Assembly (NCBI GenBank): GCA_913775715.1
Contig: CAJYMC010000009.1
Span: forward strand, 62,001 to 126,000
Direction of reading: 5' to 3'
Source: an uncultured Exiguobacterium sp.
GTDB lineage: Bacteria > Bacillota > Bacilli > Exiguobacteriales > Exiguobacteriaceae
Length of the DNA: 64,000 bases
Below the pieces are notes generated by a model that saw nothing but the letters and a program-made list of their open reading frames with translations, searched no databases and was not told the DNA's origin. Within the stretch, counting starts at the first letter, position 1, and the number at the start of each line of letters is the position of its first letter. Shown here piece by piece: positions 25,101-33,857 of this stretch. The translations under genes were made by a program, and so were the position numbers.

Positions 25101-25982
25101 ATGCAGTCCCCACTACCGATGAAACATCATCGTCGTTCGACGAAAGGTCAACTCTTTCGACGTCTCCTCATGCTAACGATCGGTGCCATCATCTTTGCAA
25201 TCGGTCTGAAAGGATTCTTAGTTCCGAATAACATCATCGATGGCGGAATCGTCGGGATCTCGATCATCGGCTCGAAAGTCACGGACACGACCCTCGCCTT
25301 TTGGTTATTCTTCCTGAATATCCCGTTTATCTTCTTCGGCTATAAACAGATCGGGAAGACGTTCGCCCTATCGACGTTATACGCGATCTTCATCATGGCA
25401 ATCGCAACGAAACTCCTCGAACACATCGGTCCGTTGACGAGCGTCGACTTACTTGCGACCGTCTTCGGTGGATTGATTCTCGGAATCGGTGTTGGCATCG
25501 TCATCCGATCGAGTGGATCACTCGACGGAACGGAGATTCTCGCTGTCTCGTTTAGCCGATCGACACCGTTTTCAGTCGGAGAGATCGTCATGTTCTTTAA
25601 CGTCTTCATTTTAGGAGCCGCTGGTTTTGTCTTTGGATGGGACCGGGCGATGTATTCCTTGATTACATATTTCGTCGCTTTCAAGACGATCGACGTCGTC
25701 ATCGATGGACTCGATCAATCGAAAAGCGTCTGGATCATTTCCGAGAACTACGAAGAGATTGGTCTTGCGATCATGGATCGTCTCGGACGAAGCATGACAT
25801 ACTTAAATGGAGAAGGTGCCTTTACGGGTGATGGGAAGAAAGTGATTTTTTGTGTCATCAGTCGCTTGGAAGAATCAAAGTTGAAGGACATCGTTCGCGA
25901 CTTTGATGAACAAGCCTTTATTGCGATCGGCAACATCCATGATGTCCATGGCGGTCGCTTCAAGAAAAAAGATATCCATTAA
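25101..25982 (+). CDS. YitT family membrane protein (DUF161/DUF2179)
   Basis: 293 residues. Five or six TM helices in the first ~195 residues (LMLTIGAIIFAIGLKGFLVP; LAFWLFFLNIPFIFFGY; GLILGIGVGIVIRSSGSLDG), then a C-terminal cytosolic DUF2179 domain (VWIISENYEEIGLAIMDRLG ... VIFCVISRLEESKLKDIVRD). This is the standard YitT architecture. Transport substrate and function are not established. SD GGGAGGA. Likely co-transcribed with the hydrolase that starts 23 nt later. Confidence 0.88.
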   Translation: MQSPLPMKHHRRSTKGQLFRRLLMLTIGAIIFAIGLKGFLVPNNIIDGGIVGISIIGSKVTDTTLAFWLFFLNIPFIFFGYKQIGKTFALSTLYAIFIMAIATKLLEHIGPLTSVDLLATVFGGLILGIGVGIVIRSSGSLDGTEILAVSFSRSTPFSVGEIVMFFNVFILGAAGFVFGWDRAMYSLITYFVAFKTIDVVIDGLDQSKSVWIISENYEEIGLAIMDRLGRSMTYLNGEGAFTGDGKKVIFCVISRLEESKLKDIVRDFDEQAFIAIGNIHDVHGGRFKKKDIH

Positions 25983-26005
25983 CCGAACGAAAGGAAGGAA
26001 CGCGG

Positions 26006-26902
26006 GTGTGGAAAAAACATCGTAAAAAAATCATCGCTACCATCATCATCATCGTCACCTTAGTCGTCGTCATCATCGTTGGTATTTCCGGTTACGTCGG
26101 CTCATCCTTAACACAACCGGAGCGTGAGGCACTGACGACGAATCCGAAGAAAGCAGAAAATCTGGACTATGAGGACGTGACATTCCGGTCCTATAAAGAT
26201 CGGACCCGCTTATCCGGCTGGTGGATGCCGAGTGAGGATGCGAAGTTAACAATCGTCTTTGCGCATGGATACGGGAAGAACCGAGAACAAGAAGATGTTC
26301 CAGTTTTACCGCTCTTTAAGAAATTTCATGATGCCGGCTACAATGTGTTGACGTTTGATTTCCGAGGTTCCGGTGAATCGGACGGCAAACGCGTCACTGT
26401 CGGAGCCAAGGAGCAGGACGACTTGTTGACGGCTGTGCGGTACGCGAAGTCACGTTCAGCGAAGCCGGTCGTGCTCTATGGTATCTCAATGGGTGCGGCG
26501 ACTTCGCTCGTCACCGCTCCAAATGCCGATGTCGTCGGCGTCATCGCCGATAGTCCATTCAGTGATTTAGAAAACTATCTTGCCACGAATCTTCCGGTTT
26601 GGAGCGGGCTACCGAATTTCCCGTTTACACCGATCATTCTAGAAATCACACCTCCGTTGACAGGACTCAATCCCGAACGCGTCAAACCGGTCGAATCCGT
26701 CCGACGGATTGATTACCCGATCCTGTTGATCCATGGGAAAGATGACGATGCGATTCCAGTGACGGAAAGTATGAAGATTCAAAAGGCAGCGCCACGATCG
26801 GAACTTTATGTGACAGAGAACGGCGGTCATGTCCAGTCGTATTCCCACGATCGAAAAGCTTATGAAGAGAAGGTGCTCGCGTATTTAGCTGATCTACACT
26901 GA
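26006..26902 (+). CDS. Membrane-anchored alpha/beta hydrolase
   Basis: 298 residues from a GTG start with GGAAGGAACG upstream. An N-terminal TM anchor (about 8-32) is followed by an alpha/beta hydrolase fold: oxyanion HGYGKN, DFRGSGES, nucleophile elbow GISMGAA, DSPFSDL, catalytic Asp in GKDDDAIP and His in GGHVQSY. Resembles YqkD/YkfD-type surface-facing hydrolases; the substrate is unknown. Stop and the next gene's SD are adjacent, so operonic with the small membrane protein. Confidence 0.87.
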   Translation: MWKKHRKKIIATIIIIVTLVVVIIVGISGYVGSSLTQPEREALTTNPKKAENLDYEDVTFRSYKDRTRLSGWWMPSEDAKLTIVFAHGYGKNREQEDVPVLPLFKKFHDAGYNVLTFDFRGSGESDGKRVTVGAKEQDDLLTAVRYAKSRSAKPVVLYGISMGAATSLVTAPNADVVGVIADSPFSDLENYLATNLPVWSGLPNFPFTPIILEITPPLTGLNPERVKPVESVRRIDYPILLIHGKDDDAIPVTESMKIQKAAPRSELYVTENGGHVQSYSHDRKAYEEKVLAYLADLH

Positions 26903-26917
26903 TGGGAGGAAAACGGA

Positions 26918-27085
26918 ATGCAGCAACTCTCCGTGTTCTTGACGTTTTTCATTGCATTGACGGTCATGGGGATCGGTTTACTCGTTTCGCGTCGCGCCGG
27001 GTATCGATTCCCTTACGGACGAGTGGTTCTTCTCATTTGGATCGGTTCCGCATTCATTGGATTGACGATGTTTATTTTACGCTAA
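26918..27085 (+). CDS. Small two-TM membrane protein
   Basis: 55 residues starting ATG at 26918, 8 nt after GGGAGGA, ending TAA at 27083-27085. Two hydrophobic helices (LSVFLTFFIALTVMGIGLLV and VVLLIWIGSAFIGLTMFIL) joined by a basic SRRAGYRFPYGR loop. Unknown family. Third gene of the yitT-hydrolase unit. Confidence 0.7.
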   Translation: MQQLSVFLTFFIALTVMGIGLLVSRRAGYRFPYGRVVLLIWIGSAFIGLTMFILR

Positions 27086-27093
27086 AAAACGAA

Positions 27094-27130
27094 ACAGCCG
27101 CCCGCTTCCTCTATGGAAACGGGCGGCTGT
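27094..27130. terminator. Bidirectional terminator
   Basis: ACAGCCGCCCG / CGGGCGGCTGT stem with A/T-rich flanks, between convergent genes. Confidence 0.85.
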
Positions 27131-27136
27131 TTGTGC

Positions 27137-27961
27137 TTATCGTTTTAGTACAGCAGCTCCAACGATCTTCAAGACTTCCGGACGACTGAGTTTCTCCTTC
27201 CCTTTTGCAAGGGCATCTAGCGTTCCATGCGCGAGTGCAAGTGGAATATGACAGAATTCATATATCGTCGTCTCCTTCGGAATGGACGCAAGGTAGGCAT
27301 CGGCTTCTGCGAGATTCTCACGCGCATAAGCAAACATCGTATCCGTTGTCCAACCAGGTGGGAAGTAACCGACACCACGCTCCGCATCCTCCTGTTGATT
27401 GCGGAGGATGTTGACGGCTTGCAAACCACGACCGAACCCGATCGCTTGCTGTTTGTCGGTGACGATACCAGCCTTCCAGTACCAGATGTCGGATAACATG
27501 ACACCGACGAGTCCTGCGACATAATACGTATACTCGTCAAGATCAGCTTCCGTTTCGACCGTCCAGTCACGCTCTGCCCAGACCGCCATGCCTTCTGCCA
27601 TCTCCGCCGTCGAATCAAGCACCTTCGGACGAATTGCAGCCGGACAGTAGGCAATCCACTCCGGTAAACGGAGTGTCACTTCTGGCAGATGCGCCGTATA
27701 GGGCGCAATCAACTCAAGATAGGCCGTAGCGGAGAACGTGCCCCGCATCAGTAATGCCGTCTCGCGAAGCAATGTCGTCTTGACGTCCGTCGCCAAGTCT
27801 TCGTGGTCTTCAATCTCATCGATGGCACGCATGCATAGATAAGCAGCACCGACCGCTTCCTGTAAGTCTTGCGATAGTCGACTAATCGGGATATAGAAGG
27901 TGCGACTCGTCGCTTTTAATACACGGTTCGCATCTTTTTTCAGCTGCTTCGTCTCATTCAT
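27137..27961 (-). CDS. Squalene/phytoene synthase family protein
   Basis: 274 residues from the ATG at 27961, with GGGAG 9-10 nt upstream. Contains the first Asp-rich motif MRAIDEIED, the YVAGLVGVML helix and the NILRNQQEDAERG second motif. In this second motif one Asp of the usual NxxRDxxED pattern is Asn. The family condenses C15 or C20 prenyl diphosphates head to head; some Firmicutes members are farnesyl-diphosphate phosphatases. Orphan here: no desaturase or cyclase genes nearby. Could serve carotenoid pigment or membrane terpenoid synthesis; activity uncertain. Confidence 0.82.
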   Translation of the reverse strand: MNETKQLKKDANRVLKATSRTFYIPISRLSQDLQEAVGAAYLCMRAIDEIEDHEDLATDVKTTLLRETALLMRGTFSATAYLELIAPYTAHLPEVTLRLPEWIAYCPAAIRPKVLDSTAEMAEGMAVWAERDWTVETEADLDEYTYYVAGLVGVMLSDIWYWKAGIVTDKQQAIGFGRGLQAVNILRNQQEDAERGVGYFPPGWTTDTMFAYARENLAEADAYLASIPKETTIYEFCHIPLALAHGTLDALAKGKEKLSRPEVLKIVGAAVLKR

Positions 27962-28049
27962 TCCTGACAACTCCCTCTTTGGCTCAAAAGGTTTCTTTTC
28001 TCTCCATTACTATACACGATTCAACGCGTTTCAGCATTTGTTTCATGAT

Positions 28050-28091
28050 AAGAAAGACTCCCTGCACTTGTATGATACGCGCAGGGAGTCT
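28050..28091 (-). terminator. Terminator of the flgM-to-csrA gene block
   Basis: AGACTCCCTGC / GCAGGGAGTCT stem followed on the minus strand by TTCTTATC; ~65 nt after csrA. Confidence 0.78.
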
Positions 28092-28155
28092 ATTTGTATT
28101 CTTTTTTCCAGAGAATGCCTAAATCGCGAAAGGATGCACTGGCATTCACTTGACC

Positions 28156-28380
28156 TTACTTTTCTTGTTGTTTCAAGAGTTGTCCGATCAACCCTGTACT
28201 CCGTGATGCTTCCGTATTCTCTTCTTGGATGGCTAAATAGACTTCCTTTCGATGGATGTCGACTTGTCGTGGAGCACGAATGCCCAGTTTGACTTGATCT
28301 CCTTCAATCGCAAGAATCGTCAGTTCGATATCGTCTCCGATTTGAATCGCTTCGCCGTTCTTCCGTTTTAATACGAGCAT
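28156..28380 (-). CDS. csrA: Carbon storage regulator CsrA
   Basis: 74 residues: [20 protein letters not shown], then [23 protein letters not shown], the conserved CsrA beta-strand and RNA-binding residues, plus a short disordered tail. In Bacillus it represses translation of flagellin mRNA by binding GGA motifs in the leader and is antagonised by FliW. Overlaps the fliW stop. The flagellin leader here has suitable GGA motifs (12272-12394). Confidence 0.95.
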   Translation of the reverse strand: MLVLKRKNGEAIQIGDDIELTILAIEGDQVKLGIRAPRQVDIHRKEVYLAIQEENTEASRSTGLIGQLLKQQEK

Positions 28381-28820
28381 CAGCGTCCACCTACTTCTGT
28401 CAGACTTCCAATCTTTTGACGATTCGGATATGTATCTTCTAAGATGATTTGTTTTGCGAGCCGCTGCTTCGTTTCCATGACGAACGGTGCCCGTAAGTTC
28501 GTCGTCGATTCCTGGAAAGGCTCACGTAACGTCACCGTCGTGTATACGGCGACTTGCGCTGTTTCTTCGATACTCAACTGCTCTTTTGCAGAATCCGTTA
28601 ATTCAAAGACATAGTCCGGATCAATCCAAAACGGATTCGTGACGATGAAGGCGCATTCCGGCTGATCAATGGATTGGAAGGACCAGAACGGTACCCCTTC
28701 TCCGAACGGCAACAATACGAATTGTTTGGCATCCGGAAACCCCGGCAATTCAGAAGCGAAGGTAATGATCTCACTTGGCTCGATCGTAATCGCCCCAAAA
28801 AAATCTGTTTCGATTTGCAT
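28380..28820 (-). CDS. fliW: Flagellar assembly factor FliW
   Basis: 146 residues from the ATG at 28820 (SD AAAGGAT). FliW pattern: [53 protein letters not shown] and a terminal [18 protein letters not shown]. It binds either flagellin or CsrA, coupling flagellin synthesis with secretion. Next to csrA, the classical arrangement. Confidence 0.95.
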   Translation of the reverse strand: MQIETDFFGAITIEPSEIITFASELPGFPDAKQFVLLPFGEGVPFWSFQSIDQPECAFIVTNPFWIDPDYVFELTDSAKEQLSIEETAQVAVYTTVTLREPFQESTTNLRAPFVMETKQRLAKQIILEDTYPNRQKIGSLTEVGGR

Positions 28821-28824
28821 AATA

Positions 28825-29403
28825 TTATCCTTTCTCATCGTATATGCCACCCACTGGCCACATATCTAGCTGATTTCGTTCTCGTAGGAAAATGTCTGTT
28901 TTTCCTTCCGTGACCTCTAGTTCCGGACGATGCGTCGTGACATCGATGATCGGCTTACGCGCAGTGTAGCGAACATTCACTTCAGCCGGTGTAAAATTAA
29001 TTTTGACCCGGTCCAAGCTCCGAGGAATGAAGCCCATCGTCGTCACTTCTGCTGGAGGCGTATCGTTCATCTTCGCAATCCGCGCGATGACCTCACCTTT
29101 TTGCTCGATCCGCATCAATTGATCACCTTCACTTGCGACACGTCCCGTTCCTTCACGTACCATTTGTTGACCGAGATCCGCATATCGCCTGACGGATTCG
29201 AATGCCGGGATTCGTCCCATTTCCATCCAAGCTTGCGACGAATCGATTTCGAGACGAGCCGCTACGGTTTCAATCGCTAGCTCGCCTTGTGGTTGTTCAA
29301 TCGAAAGATCAGCCGGACGTTGCGTTTGTCGCATTTCAAGTGGTGTCGTCTGCATACCGATTTTAGCAGAGGTCTGTCGCATCTCTAGATGAGGAAGATT
29401 CAT
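28825..29403 (-). CDS. yviE: YviE-like protein (DUF6470)
   Basis: 192 residues, typical YviE: repeated LEMRQT / PLEMRQT starts, QPQGELAIETVAARLEID, AYRYADLG-like SVRRYADLGQQMVREGTGRV and the C-terminal INFTPAEVNVRY. Unknown function; in B. subtilis it lies between flgL and fliW exactly as here. No signal or TM. 4 nt separate its stop from the fliW start. Confidence 0.85.
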   Translation of the reverse strand: MNLPHLEMRQTSAKIGMQTTPLEMRQTQRPADLSIEQPQGELAIETVAARLEIDSSQAWMEMGRIPAFESVRRYADLGQQMVREGTGRVASEGDQLMRIEQKGEVIARIAKMNDTPPAEVTTMGFIPRSLDRVKINFTPAEVNVRYTARKPIIDVTTHRPELEVTEGKTDIFLRERNQLDMWPVGGIYDEKG

Positions 29404-29416
29404 CCCGGTTCACCCC

Positions 29417-30394
29417 TTATCGAAGAAAATCAAGTAACGATGGTTGGATGATGCGTGCGCCAGCACTGAGTGCAGCACGGTGCAACGTTTCATGTGATTT
29501 CAGTTCCATGATGACCTGTTCGGTTTCGATGTCTTCATTATCAGACATGACCGTTTTTGCGATGATTTCTTGATCTTCTAAGCGCGACGCGTTCAGTTCC
29601 AGTCGATTCACGCGTGCCCCTAAATCCGAACGTACTTCAACCGTCTTGTTCAACATCGCTGTTAAATCTTTCAACATACCGGATAATTCGGTTCCGTTAT
29701 TCGTACTACTACCAGCACTTCCATCTGCTTTTGTACCACCAAGTGCATTAAATAATTTCTTTAGCGTCGTGAATGTATCTTTTCCAAATACACCACCGTT
29801 ACCACCATCTGTTGGTGTGACATTGACTTGTACTTTGATTCCTGAAGATACTTCATATTCGATTTTACCGTTCCCTGGACCAACCGATGTCGTGAAGATG
29901 GAGTCGACTGTCGCTGTATCCACATTATCCTTTAAAAATGCCTTTAGCTTTTCCATATCAATGAACGGTTGATCCGTCTTCGTTCCGTTAAAGATTTGCT
30001 TTTCGTTATACTTCGTATTCGCCAATGTTCCGATATGTTCGATCAACTGTCCGACTTCGCTTTGGATGGCTTTCCGCTGTGTGCCATCATACGTATCGTT
30101 CGCTGCTTGTGTCGTTAATTCATTGATCCGACGCATCGCAGACGTCACTTCATCTAATGCAGAATCGGTTAAATCCATCCAACCTGTCGCTTCATCGACA
30201 TTTTTTTTGAACTGATCGACTTCTCGGACTTCTGTCCGGTACCGAATCCCCTGCATCGCAACGACCGGATCTTGAGACGGCTTTTGAATTTTTTTACCGC
30301 TGATCAGTTGTTCTTGTAGCGTACTTAGTTTTTGGTAGCTCGAAGACAAATGACCGATATTCGTCTTCGTCAGCATCGTTTGTGTGACCCGCAT
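29417..30394 (-). CDS. flgL: Flagellar hook-filament junction protein FlgL
   Basis: 325 residues; N-terminal MRVTQTMLTKTNIGHLSSSY and SGKKIQKPSQDPVVAMQGIRYRT, C-terminal LEDQEIIAKTVMSDNEDIETEQVIMELK-type flagellin-like helices (D1/D0). Second junction protein between hook and filament. 18 nt after flgK. Confidence 0.95.
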   Translation of the reverse strand: MRVTQTMLTKTNIGHLSSSYQKLSTLQEQLISGKKIQKPSQDPVVAMQGIRYRTEVREVDQFKKNVDEATGWMDLTDSALDEVTSAMRRINELTTQAANDTYDGTQRKAIQSEVGQLIEHIGTLANTKYNEKQIFNGTKTDQPFIDMEKLKAFLKDNVDTATVDSIFTTSVGPGNGKIEYEVSSGIKVQVNVTPTDGGNGGVFGKDTFTTLKKLFNALGGTKADGSAGSSTNNGTELSGMLKDLTAMLNKTVEVRSDLGARVNRLELNASRLEDQEIIAKTVMSDNEDIETEQVIMELKSHETLHRAALSAGARIIQPSLLDFLR

Positions 30395-30412
30395 GTCCTC
30401 ATTCCTTCCTTA

Positions 30413-31969
30413 TCAGCGACCGACTAATCCCATACCGTTTATGATTTTATCAAGCATTTCATCGACCGTCGTGATGTTTCGAGCTGCTGCGTTATATGCA
30501 TGCTGATACTGAATCATCATTGTCATCTCTTCGTCGAGCGAGACCGCTGAGACTGACATTCGGCGTTGATCGGCATTCTCCATCAAAACACTAGCATTTT
30601 TTCCGAGGTCAATCGTTTGGCTTGTCGCTACCCCCATGTCACCGATGATCGATTGATAAAACGAACCGATTGTTGCGCCAAGACCAGAAAGTGTTTTTGT
30701 TTTAATATCGGCAAGTGCCTGTGCACCAGATCCATCCCCGATGTTACCGTCTTTTGAGACAATGATATTCGAGAGGCTGGACCAAATCTCACTTCCGACA
30801 GCTATATTTTGTGCTGTAATCTCAGTACCACTTGAGGCAACAAAAAACTTATCTGTTCCCTTCGTCGTGATTGTTGCTTTAGTTGTTGCATCCTCTGTGA
30901 CAATGGCATGTGAACTATGCTGCACGTTAAAGCTTTCAGCAAATTGTTTAGCCATCTTATCCAGATTATTAAGCATCTTAGGATATTCACCCGTCAACGT
31001 TGTTTCCCCACTATTTTGATAACCATGCATCTGTAATAAGGCCCAGAGTTTACCGTTTGAGAAGCCTTTCGTCGGTGTGAATAAAACGGGAGTCGTATCC
31101 GTTTGATACCCCGTAATCGCTTTTGTCGTAGAATCCGTTGTGAATTCGATCGAACGTGCTTTTGTATCCGTCTTCATATTGACGACTTCAGAAGTAGCTC
31201 CGCCAGGCATGATCAACTTGACGTTCACACGCCCTTCTGCAATCTTCGCCGCATTCCCCATATTGCCAGAGACGATGTCCGATGCATCGATTGATTCCTT
31301 TTCGAAATCCACATATGTCGATAGTTCATCGAAGTAACGATCGCGTTCATCATATAAGTCGTTCGGTAAGACGCCAATCGGTTCAATTTCGTGAATTTGT
31401 GTATTAACGTTATAGATTTTCTGCAGAAGGTCATTTACTTTTTTCGTCGAGACGTCTAGTTCATTCTTTAAGTCCCCTTGTACCTTCGTCAAAGAAGTCG
31501 CTAAGTAGTTGAATGTCTTTGACACCGTATCCGCTTGCTGCCGAACGACGCTTCGCGCACCCGAGTCTTGCGGGTTCTTCGACAATCCTTGTAACGATGC
31601 CCAAAAACTATCGAGCGTTTTCGCGAGTCCCGTTTCAGACGGTTCATTGATGATGTCTTCCATTCGACCGAATGCCGCAGCCTTCGTCGAATAGTAGGCA
31701 TACTTCGTTGATTCATCCCGGTATTGTTTATCGACCATCACGTCACGTAATCGCTCGACGAGTTCTCCACGGACACCGGTTCCGAACTGAACGTTTTTCC
31801 CGCCGCCTAGGGAGACCGAAAGTTGTTCCGTCGTCGCTTGGACGAGACGCTGTCTTGAGAATCCTGCCGTTCCGGCATTTGATACGTTATTTCCTGTCGC
31901 TTGTAACGCCCATTGACTCGTCGTCAGCGCACGACGCCCCGTTTCAAGCCCCATGAATGTTGATCCCAT
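30413..31969 (-). CDS. flgK: Flagellar hook-associated protein FlgK
   Basis: 518 residues. N-terminal GLETGRRALTTSQWALQATG and NNVSNAGTAGFSRQR (rod/hook family motif), FlgK-specific YYSTKAAAFGRMEDIINEPSETGL, and C-terminal SVSAVSLDEEMTMMIQYQHA plus AARNITTVDEMLDKIINGMG. First hook-filament junction protein. 12 nt after flgN. Confidence 0.96.
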   Translation of the reverse strand: MGSTFMGLETGRRALTTSQWALQATGNNVSNAGTAGFSRQRLVQATTEQLSVSLGGGKNVQFGTGVRGELVERLRDVMVDKQYRDESTKYAYYSTKAAAFGRMEDIINEPSETGLAKTLDSFWASLQGLSKNPQDSGARSVVRQQADTVSKTFNYLATSLTKVQGDLKNELDVSTKKVNDLLQKIYNVNTQIHEIEPIGVLPNDLYDERDRYFDELSTYVDFEKESIDASDIVSGNMGNAAKIAEGRVNVKLIMPGGATSEVVNMKTDTKARSIEFTTDSTTKAITGYQTDTTPVLFTPTKGFSNGKLWALLQMHGYQNSGETTLTGEYPKMLNNLDKMAKQFAESFNVQHSSHAIVTEDATTKATITTKGTDKFFVASSGTEITAQNIAVGSEIWSSLSNIIVSKDGNIGDGSGAQALADIKTKTLSGLGATIGSFYQSIIGDMGVATSQTIDLGKNASVLMENADQRRMSVSAVSLDEEMTMMIQYQHAYNAAARNITTVDEMLDKIINGMGLVGR

Positions 31970-31981
31970 TCGACTTCCTCC

Positions 31982-32389
31982 TTATGCATTTCGATTGAAG
32001 TGTGTCCGGTCAAACGTCGATTGACCATATGTAAAGTCATCCGCTTCCGGTACGAGCAATTGCAAATGCCACTCGATATAATGTAACGATTGTTCTAGTA
32101 ACTCTGCATTTAACGTATTCGCTTTTCGCAGTTGTCCCATTGTTGATAGGAGCGCCCGAAGCGACTCCACATCTTCAGGGTGTGACGCGATCCACTCCGT
32201 CATCGTCACAGTTCCCATGTGTTCGATGCGATCTTGTTCCAAGATTGCGATCCGCTTCAGCAAAACTGGTTCGTCCTTGACGATCTTTGAAAGGAGGCTC
32301 ATATCATTTTGAATCAATGCCTCTTTTTTTGAGAGTGCGAGCGCCAGTAACGCTTCATGCGCCTCCGTCAACTGTCGGATGATCTCCAT
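31982..32389 (-). CDS. flgN: FlgN-like export chaperone (YvyG)
   Basis: 135 residues, helical. LTEAHEALLALALSKKEALIQND, LVSKIVKDEPVLLKRIAILE-like helices and a C-terminal LEQSLHYIEWHLQLLVPE match FlgN family chaperones of FlgK and FlgL. The tail GQSTFDRTHFNRNA follows. Located immediately upstream of flgK as in Bacillus. A hairpin with a T-run separates it from flgM. Confidence 0.85.
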   Translation of the reverse strand: MEIIRQLTEAHEALLALALSKKEALIQNDMSLLSKIVKDEPVLLKRIAILEQDRIEHMGTVTMTEWIASHPEDVESLRALLSTMGQLRKANTLNAELLEQSLHYIEWHLQLLVPEADDFTYGQSTFDRTHFNRNA

Positions 32390-32448
32390 ATCGTGTTTGC
32401 TCCTTTTATGATGAGTCCCACTACTTTACTAACTTGCTATCGTTTCAT

Positions 32449-32486
32449 ATAAAAAGCGACCCGCGCATCCGTGCCCCGAGTCGCTT
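32449..32486 (-). terminator. Terminator-like hairpin between flgM and flgN
   Basis: Minus strand AAGCGAC / GTCGCTT stem with a G/C-rich middle, followed by TTTTTATATG. Because flgN-flgK continue in the same direction, it may be a partial terminator or processing site. Confidence 0.65.
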
Positions 32487-32510
32487 CTAATGTCAGTTTC
32501 ATTCACCTTA

Positions 32511-32759
32511 TTACAAGTTCAAGAAACGTTCCGCGATTTTGTTCGCATCCGGTTTATAGGTTCCATCCTGAATGGCTTGTTTAAGGGAGGCAATTTTATC
32601 TGCCCGTGATGAAGTTGTTCCTTCGAAGCGTACGCGTGCTTCTTTTGAAATCGTCACTTCATCTGTTCGATTCATTCGTTTCGTTTCGGTTCCTTCTACG
32701 GGTTGATTTCTTTCATACGTCTTGGGCATGTTCACCCATTTAGTCGAATCAATTCGCAT
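32511..32759 (-). CDS. flgM: Anti-sigma-D factor FlgM
   Basis: 82 residues; MRIDSTKWVNMPKTYERNQP start, then TDEVTISKEARVRFE and a C-terminal KIASLKQAIQDGTYKPDANKIAERFL, the conserved sigma-binding helix. It holds sigma-D inactive until hook completion. Controls the sigma-D promoters at 1022, 10389, 12394 and probably 13814. Confidence 0.93.
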   Translation of the reverse strand: MRIDSTKWVNMPKTYERNQPVEGTETKRMNRTDEVTISKEARVRFEGTTSSRADKIASLKQAIQDGTYKPDANKIAERFLNL

Positions 32760-32795
32760 GTGAACACCTGCTTTCTAGATTACGAGATTCTTGAT

Positions 32796-33176
32796 TTAAG
32801 TTCGATACGTTCTCGGTTTCGAAGGGTCCATAGAATCTTGCATCGCTTGGGCGAGGTCACGTCGTAATTTCTCACGACATTCAGCACAAATCGTTCCTTC
32901 ATGAGAGGGTTTCCCACAACTCTCGCACGTGATTTCCATTTGAGAAATCTCGGAAATCAACAAACGTCCTTCCTTGATATACCGAAAGACCGTTTCTCGT
33001 TTGACTCCGGTTTGTGCCTCGACATCATTTGGTGAAGTTCGGACTTTTCGCCGCTCTCGCAAGAATTCACGTACCTTTTCGAAATTCAGATGATCTTGAC
33101 GCATACACGTCGGACACAGATCAGAAGATTGCTTCACAAAAATTTTCCCGCAAGATTTGCAGTTTACTACATCCAT
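32796..33176 (-). CDS. yvyF: YvyF-like flagellar operon protein
   Basis: 126 residues from the ATG at 33176 (SD GAGGTGAAGG; an in-frame GTG 9 nt earlier is possible). Two cysteine-knuckle pairs at the N-terminus (CKSC, CPTC) and two near the C-terminus (CESC, CAEC), with a helix-turn-helix-like centre (DVEAQTGVKRETVFRYIKEG). The family (TIGR03826-type) is co-located with flgM; function unknown, possibly regulatory. Confidence 0.85.
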   Translation of the reverse strand: MDVVNCKSCGKIFVKQSSDLCPTCMRQDHLNFEKVREFLRERRKVRTSPNDVEAQTGVKRETVFRYIKEGRLLISEISQMEITCESCGKPSHEGTICAECREKLRRDLAQAMQDSMDPSKPRTYRT

Positions 33177-33218
33177 TTCCTTCACCTCATTCAGAGTATC
33201 GGCAGGAATGACGAAATA

Positions 33219-33857
33219 TTAAATACTCCGAAATAAAGTTACTGCAGAAATTTCACTTGCGCCCGCTTCCTTGAGGCGCACCATCGCTTGCCGGAGTGTT
33301 ATTCCTGTTGTGTAGACATCGTCGACCAGCAAGATTCGTTTACCTGAAACTTCTTTCGTGACATGAAATGGATTCTTGCGGTTGAGGCGCTCTTTTCGTG
33401 ATTTACTACTCAGTGCCGCCCCTTCGTCTCGCTTTAATGCTGAGATGACCTTCCCGTTCATTCGTCTAGCGATTTCTTCTGCTTGATTGAACTTTCGTTC
33501 AGACAGACGATTCTCACTCAGCGGAATCGGAACGATCCATCCTCTTCTCATTTTTACCTTCTTCAACTCAGCCGTAAACATCTGAATAAGGAACGTGTCT
33601 CCTAAAAATTTATAACGATGCATGAACGTCTTCGCTTCTTCATTGTAAAGATAGAGGGTCCTGGTCTCGAGAGTCCATCCAATTTCCCTCCAGTGTCGAC
33701 AGTCCTGACAAAACTCGACATCTGGTTTACCACAATCCATGCATCCCCCACTTTTTACAAATTTCATTTTACAGGGATTACAAATACTTTGGCTAGTCCA
33801 CATATTACTCAGTTCCCAAGTAGGTAGAAAGTCATGATGACAATATAAACAGATCAT
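33219..33857 (-). CDS. comFC: ComFC: phosphoribosyltransferase-like competence protein
   Basis: 212 residues from the ATG at 33857, overlapping the comFA stop as ATGA. An N-terminal zinc-ribbon-like part (CLYC, CNPC, CMDC, CQDC) precedes a PRTase fold with IPLSENRLSERKFNQAEEIA and the PRPP loop ILLVDDVYTTGITLRQA. Required for efficient DNA uptake in transformation, acting with ComFA; possibly in ssDNA handling. comFB, present between them in Bacillus, is absent. Confidence 0.92.
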   Translation of the reverse strand: MICLYCHHDFLPTWELSNMWTSQSICNPCKMKFVKSGGCMDCGKPDVEFCQDCRHWREIGWTLETRTLYLYNEEAKTFMHRYKFLGDTFLIQMFTAELKKVKMRRGWIVPIPLSENRLSERKFNQAEEIARRMNGKVISALKRDEGAALSSKSRKERLNRKNPFHVTKEVSGKRILLVDDVYTTGITLRQAMVRLKEAGASEISAVTLFRSI

